A stretch of 64,000 nucleotides of DNA from Nocardioidaceae bacterium UBA4001. GTDB lineage: Bacteria > Actinomycetota > Actinomycetes > Propionibacteriales > Nocardioidaceae. The position numbers were made by a program, and so were the translations under genes. Of this stretch, positions 23,406 through 31,664 are shown in pieces (the stretch's first letter is position 1; the number at the start of each line of letters is the position of its first letter). A model generated the notes under the pieces. It did no database searches, was not told where the DNA came from, and saw nothing but the letters and a program-made list of their open reading frames with translations. The stretch covers positions 62,001 to 126,000 of the forward strand of contig DGBP01000015.1 in NCBI GenBank assembly GCA_002384855.1. Direction: 5' to 3'.

Positions 23406-23501
23406 GGTCTCGACGAGCTCGACCAACGGGGTCTCGACAAGATCGACCAACGGGGTCTCGACGAGCTCGACCAACGGGGTCTCGACAAGATCGACCAACG
23501 G
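23406..23501. repeat. Inverted-orientation repeat array right of the GIY-YIG gene
   Basis: Four head-to-tail 24-bp units start at 23406, 23430, 23454 and 23478. Each begins GGTCTCGACGAGCTCGACC or GGTCTCGACAAGATCGACC, alternating. This is the reverse complement orientation of the core on the other side of the GIY-YIG gene. Degenerate copies continue to about 23545. Confidence 0.9.
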
Positions 23502-23544
23502 ACACCCGGGCTCGACCGACGGACGCTGCGACTCGACCGACGGG

Positions 23545-23931
23545 TCAGAGACGGATCGCGGCGACGAAGCGGGTCGGGGGAACGCCCAGCGACCTCGCCA
23601 GTCTGGAGAGGCTCTCCAGAACCCGGTCGGCGGTGAACTCGGTGCCCGGCACGGCCAGGGTCAGCCGACCGTCGTACTCCACGGGCAGCACCTGGCCGTG
23701 GGTCCACTGCTGGTGTGCCCGGTGGCGCCACTCGCTGTCCAGCACGGGACGCGGATACGCCAGGTCGGCCGCGAGGAGGTCGCAGACCAGCACCTCTCCC
23801 CCGCCGCTGAGCTCGCCCGCGACCAGGTGGCTGCCTAGCACGCTGGAGGTGGCACGCCAGGTCACCTCGGTGACGGCGAGCCACTCGGGCAGGTCGAAGG
23901 GATCGACCGCGACGACGGCGGGAAGGTCCAC
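23545..23931 (-). CDS. Uncharacterised protein coupled to tatC
   Basis: I do not recognise a named domain. The 128-residue protein is soluble, acidic to neutral, with alternating strands and a C-terminal helix (RVLESLSRLARSLGVPPTRFVAAIRL). GTG 23931 lies one base after the tatC stop (TGACGTGG), so it is translated with tatC. Position after pafBC-tatAC suggests a conserved small neighbour in this group, but its function is unknown. The adjacent repeat array begins just beyond its stop codon. Confidence 0.7.
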   Translation of the reverse strand: MDLPAVVAVDPFDLPEWLAVTEVTWRATSSVLGSHLVAGELSGGGEVLVCDLLAADLAYPRPVLDSEWRHRAHQQWTHGQVLPVEYDGRLTLAVPGTEFTADRVLESLSRLARSLGVPPTRFVAAIRL

Positions 23932-23932
23932 G

Positions 23933-24826
23933 TCAGTCCTCGTCGTCGAGCCGTGAACGACTGACGTCCTCCGGGGAGTAGGACAGGGGCGAGGCCTCGT
24001 CGTCCCCGACGGCCAGTCCCTCCTCCACCTGGCGTCGGCGACGTCGCCGGTCGACGAGCCTGGCGATGCCCTCGGAGACCAGGAAAAGGACGCTCATGGG
24101 CAACGCGAGCATCAGCATCGAGAAAGGGTCCGTCGACGGCGTCGCGACGGCCGCGAAGACGAAGGTGCCGACGATGATCCACGGACGGTAAGCCGCCAGC
24201 GAGGCGCCCGAGACGACCCCGGCGAGGCTCAGCATCACCACGAACAGCGGGATCTCGAACGCGACCCCGAAGACCAGGAGCATACGGGTCAGGAAGCGGA
24301 AGTACTCCCCGAACTCCACGAGGCTCTGCAGCGCCCCTGGGGTGAAGCCGATGAGCACCTCGATGCCCTTGGGCAGCACGTAGTAGCCGACCGCGACGCC
24401 GAGCAGGAACAGCGGGCCGGCGACGGCGGCGAAGATCCGCGTCCAGCGCCGCTCGTTCGCGTGCAGCCCCGGAACGATGAACGCCCACAGCTGGTAGAGC
24501 CAGTAGGGGCTGCCGAGCACCACGGTCGCGAGGGCGCAGAGCTTGAGCTGCAGCAGGAGGGGGTTGGCGACGCCTGTCAGGACGGGCTGGGAGTTCACGC
24601 CCTTGCCCTCGAGGGCCGTCTGAGCCTGGGAGTAGGGCTCGTAGATCAGCGCGAAGAGCTGGTCGTAGAAGAACCAGGCGACGACGATGCCCACAACCAG
24701 GAGCACCGCGACCCGAAGAAGCCGGGCTCGGAGCTCACGCAGGTGGTCGGCAAGCGCCATGCGGCCATCCGCGCCGACGGCGTCCTTCGGGGTCCTGAAG
24801 AGTCCGGTGACTCCACTGAGAGACAA
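23933..24826 (-). CDS. tatC: Sec-independent protein translocase TatC
   Basis: This 297-residue membrane protein binds twin-arginine signal peptides and forms the Tat receptor with TatA/B. The hallmark N-terminal cytosolic motif is ADHLRELRARLLRV. Six transmembrane segments follow, with conserved FIVPGLHANERRW and SLVEFGEYFRFLTRMLLVFGVAFEIP. The C-terminal tail is charged. The first possible start is TTG 24826, giving a 22-residue leader similar in length to other actinobacterial TatC. ATG 24760 (MALADHLREL) is the conservative alternative and has GGATGG upstream. Confidence 0.95.
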   Translation of the reverse strand: MSLSGVTGLFRTPKDAVGADGRMALADHLRELRARLLRVAVLLVVGIVVAWFFYDQLFALIYEPYSQAQTALEGKGVNSQPVLTGVANPLLLQLKLCALATVVLGSPYWLYQLWAFIVPGLHANERRWTRIFAAVAGPLFLLGVAVGYYVLPKGIEVLIGFTPGALQSLVEFGEYFRFLTRMLLVFGVAFEIPLFVVMLSLAGVVSGASLAAYRPWIIVGTFVFAAVATPSTDPFSMLMLALPMSVLFLVSEGIARLVDRRRRRRQVEEGLAVGDDEASPLSYSPEDVSRSRLDDED

Positions 24827-24852
24827 AGGTCGGGAGGGCTCGGCCGGCGCGA

Positions 24853-25149
24853 TCAGCGCTCGCTGTCGGGGCGCGGCTGGTGGACGGGCTGCTCACCGGT
24901 GGGCCCGGTCGCCTCGGTGTGGCGGGCGGCGTCGATCTGCTTCTGCTCCGGCGTCTTGTACTTGTCGTCGTCGTCGTCCTCGTCCATCAGGCCCTTGGTC
25001 TCGGCCTTGAAGATGCGAAGGGCACGACCGCTGCCTCGCGCGAGCTCGGGCAGCTTCTTGGCCCCGAAGAGCAGCACGAGCACCAGCAGGATCAGCAGGA
25101 TCTCGGTGGGACCGAGGTTCATGGCCAGGGGCGTTGCTGCGACGTTCAT
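24853..25149 (-). CDS. tatA: Sec-independent protein translocase TatA
   Basis: This 98-residue single-pass protein forms the pore of the Tat pathway. It has the standard plan: a short N-terminus with LGPTEILLILLVLVLLFG as transmembrane helix, the FGAKKLPELARGSGRALRIFK amphipathic helix, then an acidic, flexible tail containing DEDDDDD. ATG 25149 follows AGAGGA at seven bases; a later ATG at 25122 would remove nine residues. It lies 26 bp before tatC and after pafC, in the common actinobacterial order pafB-pafC-tatA-tatC. Confidence 0.95.
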   Translation of the reverse strand: MNVAATPLAMNLGPTEILLILLVLVLLFGAKKLPELARGSGRALRIFKAETKGLMDEDDDDDKYKTPEQKQIDAARHTEATGPTGEQPVHQPRPDSER

Positions 25150-25198
25150 CAAGGTGTCCTCTTCGCTTGCTCGGGGTTCGGCACCATCGTAGCCCGGG

Positions 25199-26170
25199 TC
25201 ACGGATAGTTACCCAGGGCACTGTCGGCCGCGCGCTGCACCGAGGCGGCCAGGTGGGCCGGCTCCTCGACGACGGCGTCGCCGCCCAGCCTGAGGACCAG
25301 GCGGGTCAGCCAGGCGGGGTCCCCGACCCTCAACCTGACCCGGAGGGAGCCTTCCCCGGCCTCCTCGGCCGACTCGACCGGGTAGTACTCCGCCACCCAC
25401 CGCGCGGCGGGCGCGAGCAGCATCTGCGCAAGGGTGTCGCCCGGCGACGGGGAGAAGATCCCCTCCGACAGGTCGCGGGCGGGCAGGTCGGGGTGCGCCT
25501 CGGCCGGGCCGGCGAGGACCTCGACGGCCGACACGCGGTCCAGCCGGAACAGCCGCCGGTCCTCGGCGGTGTGGCACCACGCATCGAGGTAGGTGTGACC
25601 CTCGGCACCGATCAGCCCGAGGGGGTCGACGACCCGGTCGGTGGCCTCGTCCCGGGCTGGCACGTAGTAGCCGAGCCGCACCTGCCGGCCTTCGGCGACG
25701 GCTCGCTCGAGCTCTGACCGCACCGCGTCGACCCGTACGTCGGTCGGGGGCAGGTGCAGGTCGACCTGGCCCGCCACTGCCGCGCCCTCCCCCACGGCCG
25801 TCTCGAGCTTCGCGAGGGCCCGGTCCACCACCGGCCGGACCGACTCGTCACCGCCCTCACGCAACGCGCGGAGCGCCACGACCAGGGCCGAGGCCTCGCT
25901 GCTCCCGAGGCGCAGCGGGCGGGTCAGGTAGTCGGCGTTGGAGAGCCGGATGACCCCGTCGCCCTGCAGCGCGTCCATGTCGATGTCGATAAGGTCGCCC
26001 ATGCCGAGGCCGGGCAGCCCGCAGAACCACAGCACCTTGAGGTCCTTGACGATCTGAGCCGGCCGGACGCCGAAGTCCGCGGCCGCCTGCTCCAGCGCGA
26101 CCTCGTCGCGGCTCTGCAGGTACGGCACCAGGGCGAGCATCCTGGCGACCTGGTCACGTGCCCCGCTCAT
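25199..26170 (-). CDS. pafC: WYL-domain regulator PafC
   Basis: This 323-residue partner of PafB in the heterodimeric activator controls the LexA-independent DNA damage response in mycobacteria and relatives (established). It has an N-terminal winged helix (VALEQAAADFGVRPAQIVKDLKVL) and a WYL domain around GRQVRLGYYVPARDEATDRVVDPLGLIGAEGHTYLDAWC. The C-terminal WCX extension follows. ATG 26170 overlaps the pafB stop by four bases. Together with PafB it is thought to sense a DNA-damage signal through the WYL domains. Confidence 0.92.
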   Translation of the reverse strand: MSGARDQVARMLALVPYLQSRDEVALEQAAADFGVRPAQIVKDLKVLWFCGLPGLGMGDLIDIDMDALQGDGVIRLSNADYLTRPLRLGSSEASALVVALRALREGGDESVRPVVDRALAKLETAVGEGAAVAGQVDLHLPPTDVRVDAVRSELERAVAEGRQVRLGYYVPARDEATDRVVDPLGLIGAEGHTYLDAWCHTAEDRRLFRLDRVSAVEVLAGPAEAHPDLPARDLSEGIFSPSPGDTLAQMLLAPAARWVAEYYPVESAEEAGEGSLRVRLRVGDPAWLTRLVLRLGGDAVVEEPAHLAASVQRAADSALGNYP

Positions 26171-27153
26171 CGTCGCTCACCCTTTCCTGCCCCGGTGCCG
26201 GTCCCGACCACGGCGCGCAGGCGCTCCAGGACCAGCGAGCGCAGCTCCTCGGGCTCGTCGACGACCACGCCGGCGCCGTACCCCAGGATCTCGTCAGCGA
26301 TCGCCTCGAGCCGTCCGTAGGCCACCTCGAGGCGCTCCCACCCCTCGACGAGCTCACCCGACGCCGCCGCCTGGCGTCGCAGACCCAGGGCCGAGCCGGG
26401 ACGCACCCGCAGCCGCGCGACGTGCTCCGCGGGGGCGGGCGCCAGTGAGGCGGTGAGCGCGTGGACGTCGGTGCCCTCCGGCACGGCGTAGGACCCGGGC
26501 CCGTCCGTAGCTCGCACCTCGCCGACCACGCGGGAGAGCCGGAACACCCTCGGCGCGCCGCGGTCGGTGTCGAGCCCGACGACGTACCACCGGCCCCGCG
26601 AGGAGGCCACGCCCCAGGGCTGGAGGTGTCGCTGCGTGACGTCGGCGCTGGATGCGGTGCGGTAGGCGAAGGTCACCGGCGTGCGGTCCTGGACGGCCGC
26701 CCACAACGACTCGAAGGACGGCTCGCTGACAGTGAGCTGGGGCGCCACCGTGTCGAGGGCCGCCCGGTCCACGCTCACGCCGGCGGCCTTCAGCTTCACC
26801 AGTGCGTCGGAGGTCGCCGAGGCCAGCCCGGCGTGCTGCCACACGCGGGCGGCCAGTCCGATCACGGCGGCCTCGTCGGGTTCGAGGTCGATCTCGGGCA
26901 GCTCGAACGCCGAGCGCTCGATGCGGTAGCCGGGCTCGTCCTCGAAGGCGCGCGAGATGTGGCCGACCTCGATCGGCACGCCGAGCGAGCGCAGCTCGTC
27001 CTTGTCGCGCTCGAACATCTTCTCGAACGCCTCGTCACCGGCGTCGCGGTACTGCTCGACAACCGACCTGATCCGCTCCTTGGTGACGTAGCTGCGCGAC
27101 ACCAGGAGCGTGATCAGCAGGTTGAGCAGGCGCTCGCTCTTCCGTGCTGCCAC
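26167..27153 (-). CDS. pafB: WYL-domain regulator PafB
   Basis: This protein of about 328 residues has the same architecture as PafC. The N-terminal winged helix (RLLNLLITLLVSRSYVTKERIRSVV) is followed by a WYL domain (RTPVTFAYRTASSADVTQRHLQPWGVASSRGRWYVVGLD) and a WCX domain. It forms the transcriptional activator PafBC. The start could be GTG 27159 or GTG 27153; the latter is favoured because AAGGGGG is then five bases upstream. The gene follows the FKBP gene's promoter side and is first in the pafBC-tatAC string. The name comes from linkage to pafA, but it is not part of the proteasome. Confidence 0.92.
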   Translation of the reverse strand: MAARKSERLLNLLITLLVSRSYVTKERIRSVVEQYRDAGDEAFEKMFERDKDELRSLGVPIEVGHISRAFEDEPGYRIERSAFELPEIDLEPDEAAVIGLAARVWQHAGLASATSDALVKLKAAGVSVDRAALDTVAPQLTVSEPSFESLWAAVQDRTPVTFAYRTASSADVTQRHLQPWGVASSRGRWYVVGLDTDRGAPRVFRLSRVVGEVRATDGPGSYAVPEGTDVHALTASLAPAPAEHVARLRVRPGSALGLRRQAAASGELVEGWERLEVAYGRLEAIADEILGYGAGVVVDEPEELRSLVLERLRAVVGTGTGAGKGERR

Positions 27154-27191
27154 TGGCACCCCCTTCGGGTGCGAAAACTACCTCAGGCCGG

Positions 27192-28139
27192 TCAGCCGAC
27201 GCCGAGCACGTCCACCACGAACACCAGCGTGTCGGTGCCCTTGATCTTGGCCTGGGGGTTGCCGTCGGCGCCGTACCCGAAGTCCGGCGGGGCGATGATC
27301 ATCACCCGGCTGCCCGCCTTCACGCCGACCAGCCCTTCGTCCCATGCCTTGATCAGGCTGCCCGCGCCGACCGTGAAGGTCCGCGGTGCGCTGGTGTAGG
27401 ACTCGTCGAAGATGGTCTTGGTGCCGTAGATCTGGCCGAGGTAGTCGAAGGTGACCGAGTCGCCGGCCTCGACCGCCTCGCCGTCGCCCTCGATGACCGG
27501 GATGACCTGGAGCTGCTTGCTCGGCTTCGCGGGGGCGTTCTCGAAGGTGAACCGGCCGACGTCACCCGCGTCGTCCTCCACGATCGTCGGCGCGTCCGCC
27601 GGTACGTCCGCCGCCTCGCCCTCGGGGCCGTCGAGCGGGACGGACATGACGTCGACGATGAACACCACGTTCTCGTCCTCCTTGACGCCGTACTGCTCCG
27701 CCCCGGCCTCGCCGAACGCCTCCGCCGGCGGGGACGCGACCGCGACCCTGCTGCCGACGGTCTCGCCGACCACGCCGTCGAGCACCGCCGGGAACATCTC
27801 GCCGGCGGCCATGACGCCGGTCATCGGTGCGCCCTGCTCGTAGGTGCCCACCGTCTTCTCGCCGCTCGTCCCGTTGACGACCTGGATGTGCAGTGAGGCG
27901 GACTTGCCCTCCTGGACCTCGGCGCCGTCGCCCTCGATGATCACCTCGGAGAGGACCTCGGTGTTGTCCAGTGGCTCCTCGAGGGTCACCTCGGGAGCCT
28001 TGCCGAAGTCGCCGCTCACCTCCAGCCCGGGGATCGCACCGCTGTCGGAGCCACCACCGTCCCCGGCGTCCTCGCCGCAGGCGGCGGTGCCGAGCAGGAG
28101 CAGGGGTACGACGGTCAGCGCAACGGATCGTCGGCGCAC
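27192..28139 (-). CDS. FKBP-type peptidyl-prolyl isomerase lipoprotein with two FKBP domains
   Basis: This 315-residue exported lipoprotein has a basic start, a hydrophobic stretch and a lipobox ending in TAAC (Cys21), then a Gly/Ser/Asp-rich linker. The first FKBP-like domain (about residues 75-170) is degenerate. The second (about 225-315) has the standard GDSVTFDYLGQIYG, FDESY, GLVGVKAGSRVMIIAPPDFGYG and DTLVFVVDVLGV. It probably helps fold proteins outside the membrane. GTG 28139 is the start. The gene lies between pafA and pafB, a common location in this order of bacteria. Confidence 0.9.
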   Translation of the reverse strand: MRRRSVALTVVPLLLLGTAACGEDAGDGGGSDSGAIPGLEVSGDFGKAPEVTLEEPLDNTEVLSEVIIEGDGAEVQEGKSASLHIQVVNGTSGEKTVGTYEQGAPMTGVMAAGEMFPAVLDGVVGETVGSRVAVASPPAEAFGEAGAEQYGVKEDENVVFIVDVMSVPLDGPEGEAADVPADAPTIVEDDAGDVGRFTFENAPAKPSKQLQVIPVIEGDGEAVEAGDSVTFDYLGQIYGTKTIFDESYTSAPRTFTVGAGSLIKAWDEGLVGVKAGSRVMIIAPPDFGYGADGNPQAKIKGTDTLVFVVDVLGVG

Positions 28140-28238
28140 AGGTTCACCTCGAGAAGACGGGACGACAACGGCAGCAACCCTAGCCGGGGAACCTGAGAGG
28201 AGCCCGCGTGCGGTGTCAGGATGCAGCCGGGCCCGCGG

Positions 28239-29600
28239 TCACATGCCCTCGATGAGCTTCTGGACGCGCTCGTCGTGGGCCCGGAACGGGTCCTTGCACA
28301 GCACGGTGCGCTGCGCCTGGTCGTTGAGCTTCAGGTGCACCCAGTCGACGGTGAAGTCTCGCCGGCGCTCCTGGGCCCGCTTGATGAACTCCCCACGCAG
28401 CCGTGCGCGCGTGGTCTGCGGCGGCACCGACTTGGCCTCGAAGATCCGCAGGTCGTCGGTCACGCGGGCCACCGCTCCCCGCTTCTCGAGCAGGTAGTAC
28501 AGCCCGCGGCCGCGGTGGATGTCGTGGTAGGCGAGGTCGAGCTGCGCGACCCGGGGGTGGCTCAGCGGCAGACCGTGCTGGCTGCGGTAGCGGTCGATGA
28601 GCTTCCACTTGATCACCCAGTCGAGCTCGCGCTCCACCAGGCTCAGGTCACCGGAGTCGACCGCCTTGAGGCTGCGCTCCCAGAGGTCCAGGGTCCGCTC
28701 GATCACCGGCGTGTGCAGCTCCCGGCGGTCGACGAAGTCCCGCACCCGGGTGAGGTACTCCTCCTGGATGTCCAGTGCGCTCGCCTCGCGGCCGTTCGCG
28801 AGGCGCACCTTGCGCCGCCCGGTCATGTCGTGGGAGATCTCGCGGATCGCCCGGATCGGGTTGTCCATCGAGAGGTCGCGCATGACCACGCCCTCCTCGA
28901 TCATCCGCAGCACGAGGTCGGCGCTGGCCACCTTGAGCATCGTGGTCGTCTCGCTCATGTTCGAGTCACCCACGATGACGTGGAGGCGGCGGTAGCGCTC
29001 GGCGTCGGCGTGCGGCTCGTCGCGGGTGTTGATGATCGGCCGCGACCTGGTGGTGGCGCTCGAGACCCCCTCCCAGATGTGCTCGGCGCGCTGGCTGACG
29101 GAGTACATCGCCCCGCGCGGGGTCTGGGTGACCTTGCCGGCGCCCACGAGGATCTGGCGGCTCACCAGAAACGGGATCAGCACGTCGGCGAACTTGCCGA
29201 ATTCGCCCTGGCGGTTGACGAGGTAGTTCTCGTGGCAGCCGTAGGAGTTGCCGGCGGAGTCGGTGTTGTTCTTGAACAGGTAGACGTCGCCGGCGATGCC
29301 CTCGTCGTGAAGCCGGCGTTCGGCGTCGATCAGCAGGCCCTCGAGGATCCGCTCCCCCGCCTTGTCGTGGGTGACCAGGTCGACGATGTCGTCGCACTCG
29401 GGGGTGGCGTACTCCGGGTGGGAACCCACGTCGAGGTAGAGCCGGGCACCGTTGCGCAGGAACACGTTGCTGCTGCGGCCCCAGGAGACCACCTTGCGGA
29501 ACAGGTAGCGGGCAACCTCGTCCGGCGAGAGGCGCCGCTGCCCGTGGAACGTGCAGGTGACGCCGTACTCGTTCTCGATCCCGAAGATCCGGCGGTCCAC
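28239..29600 (-). CDS. pafA: Pup-protein ligase PafA
   Basis: This 453-residue carboxylate-amine ligase of the glutamine-synthetase-like fold uses ATP to couple the C-terminal glutamate of Pup to substrate lysines. The opening RRIFGIENEYGVTCTF contains the metal-binding glutamates. NNTDSAGNSYGCHENYL and RPIINTRDEPHADAERYRRLHVIVGDSNMSE are family signatures shared with Dop. GTG 29600 is the start. In this genome the substrate Pup already ends in glutamate. Confidence 0.96.
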   Translation of the reverse strand: MDRRIFGIENEYGVTCTFHGQRRLSPDEVARYLFRKVVSWGRSSNVFLRNGARLYLDVGSHPEYATPECDDIVDLVTHDKAGERILEGLLIDAERRLHDEGIAGDVYLFKNNTDSAGNSYGCHENYLVNRQGEFGKFADVLIPFLVSRQILVGAGKVTQTPRGAMYSVSQRAEHIWEGVSSATTRSRPIINTRDEPHADAERYRRLHVIVGDSNMSETTTMLKVASADLVLRMIEEGVVMRDLSMDNPIRAIREISHDMTGRRKVRLANGREASALDIQEEYLTRVRDFVDRRELHTPVIERTLDLWERSLKAVDSGDLSLVERELDWVIKWKLIDRYRSQHGLPLSHPRVAQLDLAYHDIHRGRGLYYLLEKRGAVARVTDDLRIFEAKSVPPQTTRARLRGEFIKRAQERRRDFTVDWVHLKLNDQAQRTVLCKDPFRAHDERVQKLIEGM

Positions 29601-29677
29601 GGTGCCACCCTAGGTCGTGCGGCCAAGCCTGTGCAGCCGACTCGCAGATCCGACACCGGGCCGTCAGGGCCCGGCGG

Positions 29678-29953
29678 TCACAGCAGCCCGGCGTGGTCCA
29701 GCGCGAGGTAGGCCTGTTCGCTGCCGGTCATCCGGCCGGCCCGGACCTCGGCCACGTCCATCACGACGGGCTCGCAGTCCTCGTGCTCGTCGAGCTCCTG
29801 CGCGTGCCCGGGCGCACACCCCCGGGCGACGACGACGTGGCGGTGGTACGGCGAGGCGTTCCGGATCGCCGAGACGACCAGCTCGACCGAGCCGGCGGTG
29901 TAGCCGGTCTCCTCCCCGAACCGCTCCCAGCGCCGCTCCTCGTCCCTCGGCAC
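29678..29953 (-). CDS. Small uncharacterised protein between prcA and pafA
   Basis: This 91-residue protein of no recognised family has sequence landmarks RRWERFGEETGYTAG and YLALDHAGLL at the C-terminus. GTG 29953 lies five bases past the prcA stop, and the gene is followed after 77 bp by pafA, so it is almost certainly co-transcribed with the proteasome genes. The composition is normal for the region, with no signal peptide. Conservation in other Nocardioidaceae would show whether it is a proteasome accessory factor. Confidence 0.7.
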   Translation of the reverse strand: MPRDEERRWERFGEETGYTAGSVELVVSAIRNASPYHRHVVVARGCAPGHAQELDEHEDCEPVVMDVAEVRAGRMTGSEQAYLALDHAGLL

Positions 29954-29958
29954 GCCGC

Positions 29959-30777
29959 TCAGGAGTCCTGGGCGTCCGGCGGCGGCGCCACGGGAGGCTT
30001 CTCGGCTCGGCGCCCGGCGTCGTCGGCCGCACCCGACGACGGGCTGGTCGACTCTCCCGCGGGGTGCGGCGGCTGGTCGCCGTTGCGGCCGACGATCGTC
30101 GCGAGCTGCTCGCCGGAGAGCCGCTTGAACTTGCGCTGCTGCGAACGGGTGCGGTCCAGCACGGCGACCTCGAGGTCGTGGGCGGGGATCTTGCGACCGC
30201 CCTCCTCCCCCTTTCCGAGCGCCTCGACGGCGCAGCGCACCGCGTCGTCGAGGCCGAGTCCATCGCGGTAACCCTCCCGCAGGTGGCCGGCCACCTGCTC
30301 GGCGCTGCCGCCCATCACGGCGAACCCGTGCTCGTCGGCGACCTGGCCGTCGAAGGTGAGCCGGTAGATCTGGTCCTCGCTCGGCTCGGTGCCCACCTCT
30401 GCTACGAAGATCTCCACCTCGTAGGGCTTGTCGCCGCCGCTGGAGAAGATCGTGCCGAGCGTCTGGGCGTAGGCGTTGGCGAGGCCCCGTCCCGTGACGT
30501 CACGCCGGTCGTAGGCGTAGCCACGCATGTCGGCGAGCCGCACTCCGGCGATGCGGAGGTTCTCGAACTCGTTGTAGCGGCCGACCGCGGCGAAGGCGAT
30601 GCGGTCGTAGAGCTCGCTGACCTTGTGCAGCGCCTGGGAGGGGTTCTCCGAGACGAAGACGATCCCGTCGGCGTACTGCACCACCACCACGCTGCGGCCC
30701 CGGGCGATGCCCTTGCGCGCGAAGTCCGCCCGGTCCTTCATCATCTGCTCGGGCGAGACGTAGAACGGCATGCTCAT
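29959..30777 (-). CDS. prcA: Proteasome alpha subunit
   Basis: This 272-residue outer-ring subunit of the 20S proteasome has MPFYVSPEQMMKDRADFARKGIARG as the N-terminal gate and H0 helix. The Ntn-fold body includes GRYNEFENLRIAGVRLAD. The C-terminal 45 residues form an extended Pro/Ser/Ala-rich tail not seen in the minimal core. ATG 30777 has GGAG eight bases upstream; a second ATG at 30771 is possible. The Shine-Dalgarno directly abuts a copy of the GGTCGAG repeat core located between prcB and prcA. Confidence 0.96.
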   Translation of the reverse strand: MSMPFYVSPEQMMKDRADFARKGIARGRSVVVVQYADGIVFVSENPSQALHKVSELYDRIAFAAVGRYNEFENLRIAGVRLADMRGYAYDRRDVTGRGLANAYAQTLGTIFSSGGDKPYEVEIFVAEVGTEPSEDQIYRLTFDGQVADEHGFAVMGGSAEQVAGHLREGYRDGLGLDDAVRCAVEALGKGEEGGRKIPAHDLEVAVLDRTRSQQRKFKRLSGEQLATIVGRNGDQPPHPAGESTSPSSGAADDAGRRAEKPPVAPPPDAQDS

Positions 30778-30794
30778 GGGTGCTGCTCCTCGGT

Positions 30795-30812
30795 GGTCGA
30801 GCTTGTCGAGAC
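30795..30812. repeat. Single GGTCGAG repeat core between prcB and prcA
   Basis: GGTCGAGCTTGTCGAGAC (30795-30812) is a lone copy of the same core found in the arrays at 11.9, 23.0 and 23.4 kb. It begins immediately after the prcB stop codon in the direction of transcription and ends just before the prcA ribosome-binding site. Confidence 0.85.
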
Positions 30813-31658
30813 TCAGGTCAGGGAGGCGGCAGGGCCGTCGGGCCGCCGCATCCGGGCGTTGATGACGCGGTCGGCGATCGCGGCGACCTCCTCGTCGGGC
30901 ATCCGCCGGTAGCCCTCACCGCTGATCACCGCGACGACGGGGAAGATCCGTCGGGTCAGGTCGGGGCCGCCGGTGGCCGAGTCGTCGTCCGCTGCGTCGT
31001 ACAACGCCTGGATCGCTGCGGTCACGCACTCCTCGGCGTCGAGGTCGTCGCGGTAGAGCTTCTTCAGCGAACCGCGGGCGAAGAGCGACCCGGAACCGAC
31101 GGCGTGGAACGCGGTCTCCTCGTAGCGACCGCCGGTGACGTCGTAGGAGAAGATCCGCCCCAGCCCGGAGGACAGGTCGTAGCCGGCGAACAGGGGGACG
31201 ATGGCCAGCCCCTGCATCGCCATGCCCAGGTTGGAGCGGATCAGCGCGGCGAGCCGGTTGGCCTTGCCGTCCATCGACAGCGTCGTGCCCTCGATCTTCT
31301 CGTAGTGCTCGAGCTCGGTCTGGAAGAGCCTGACCATCTCGACCGCGAGGCCCGCCGTGCCGGCGATCCCGACGGCGGAGAACTCGTCGGCCGCGAAGAC
31401 CTTCTCGATGTCGCGCTGGGCGATCACGTTGCCCATCGTGGCGCGACGGTCACCGGCCATCACGACACCCCCGGGAAAGGTGGTGGCCACGATCGTCGTG
31501 CCGTGGGGGGCGAGACCGGCAGCACTGCCCTCGGGCAGGCTGCGCCGGCCCGGCAGCAGCTCGGGGGCCTGAGTGCCGAGGAACTCGGCGAACGAGGAGG
31601 ACCCGGGGGTCAGGTAGGCGGCGGGCAGCCGGGCGTCGAGCTGTCGGAAGTCGGTCAT
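30813..31658 (-). CDS. prcB: Proteasome beta subunit (catalytic)
   Basis: This 281-residue N-terminal nucleophile hydrolase forms the inner catalytic rings of the 20S core. A 53-residue propeptide precedes the processing site HG/TTIVATTFPGGVVMAGDRRAT, leaving Thr54 as the catalytic nucleophile. The catalytic lysine region appears in EKVFAADEFSAVGIAGTAG. The gene is seven bases after pup. It forms the core particle with PrcA. Confidence 0.97.
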   Translation of the reverse strand: MTDFRQLDARLPAAYLTPGSSSFAEFLGTQAPELLPGRRSLPEGSAAGLAPHGTTIVATTFPGGVVMAGDRRATMGNVIAQRDIEKVFAADEFSAVGIAGTAGLAVEMVRLFQTELEHYEKIEGTTLSMDGKANRLAALIRSNLGMAMQGLAIVPLFAGYDLSSGLGRIFSYDVTGGRYEETAFHAVGSGSLFARGSLKKLYRDDLDAEECVTAAIQALYDAADDDSATGGPDLTRRIFPVVAVISGEGYRRMPDEEVAAIADRVINARMRRPDGPAASLT

Positions 31659-31664
31659 GCGGTC

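Noticed and set aside
23406..23501. CRISPR array
   Set aside because: The 24-bp units are contiguous with no unique spacers, the core is a short palindrome found elsewhere, and no cas genes are present.
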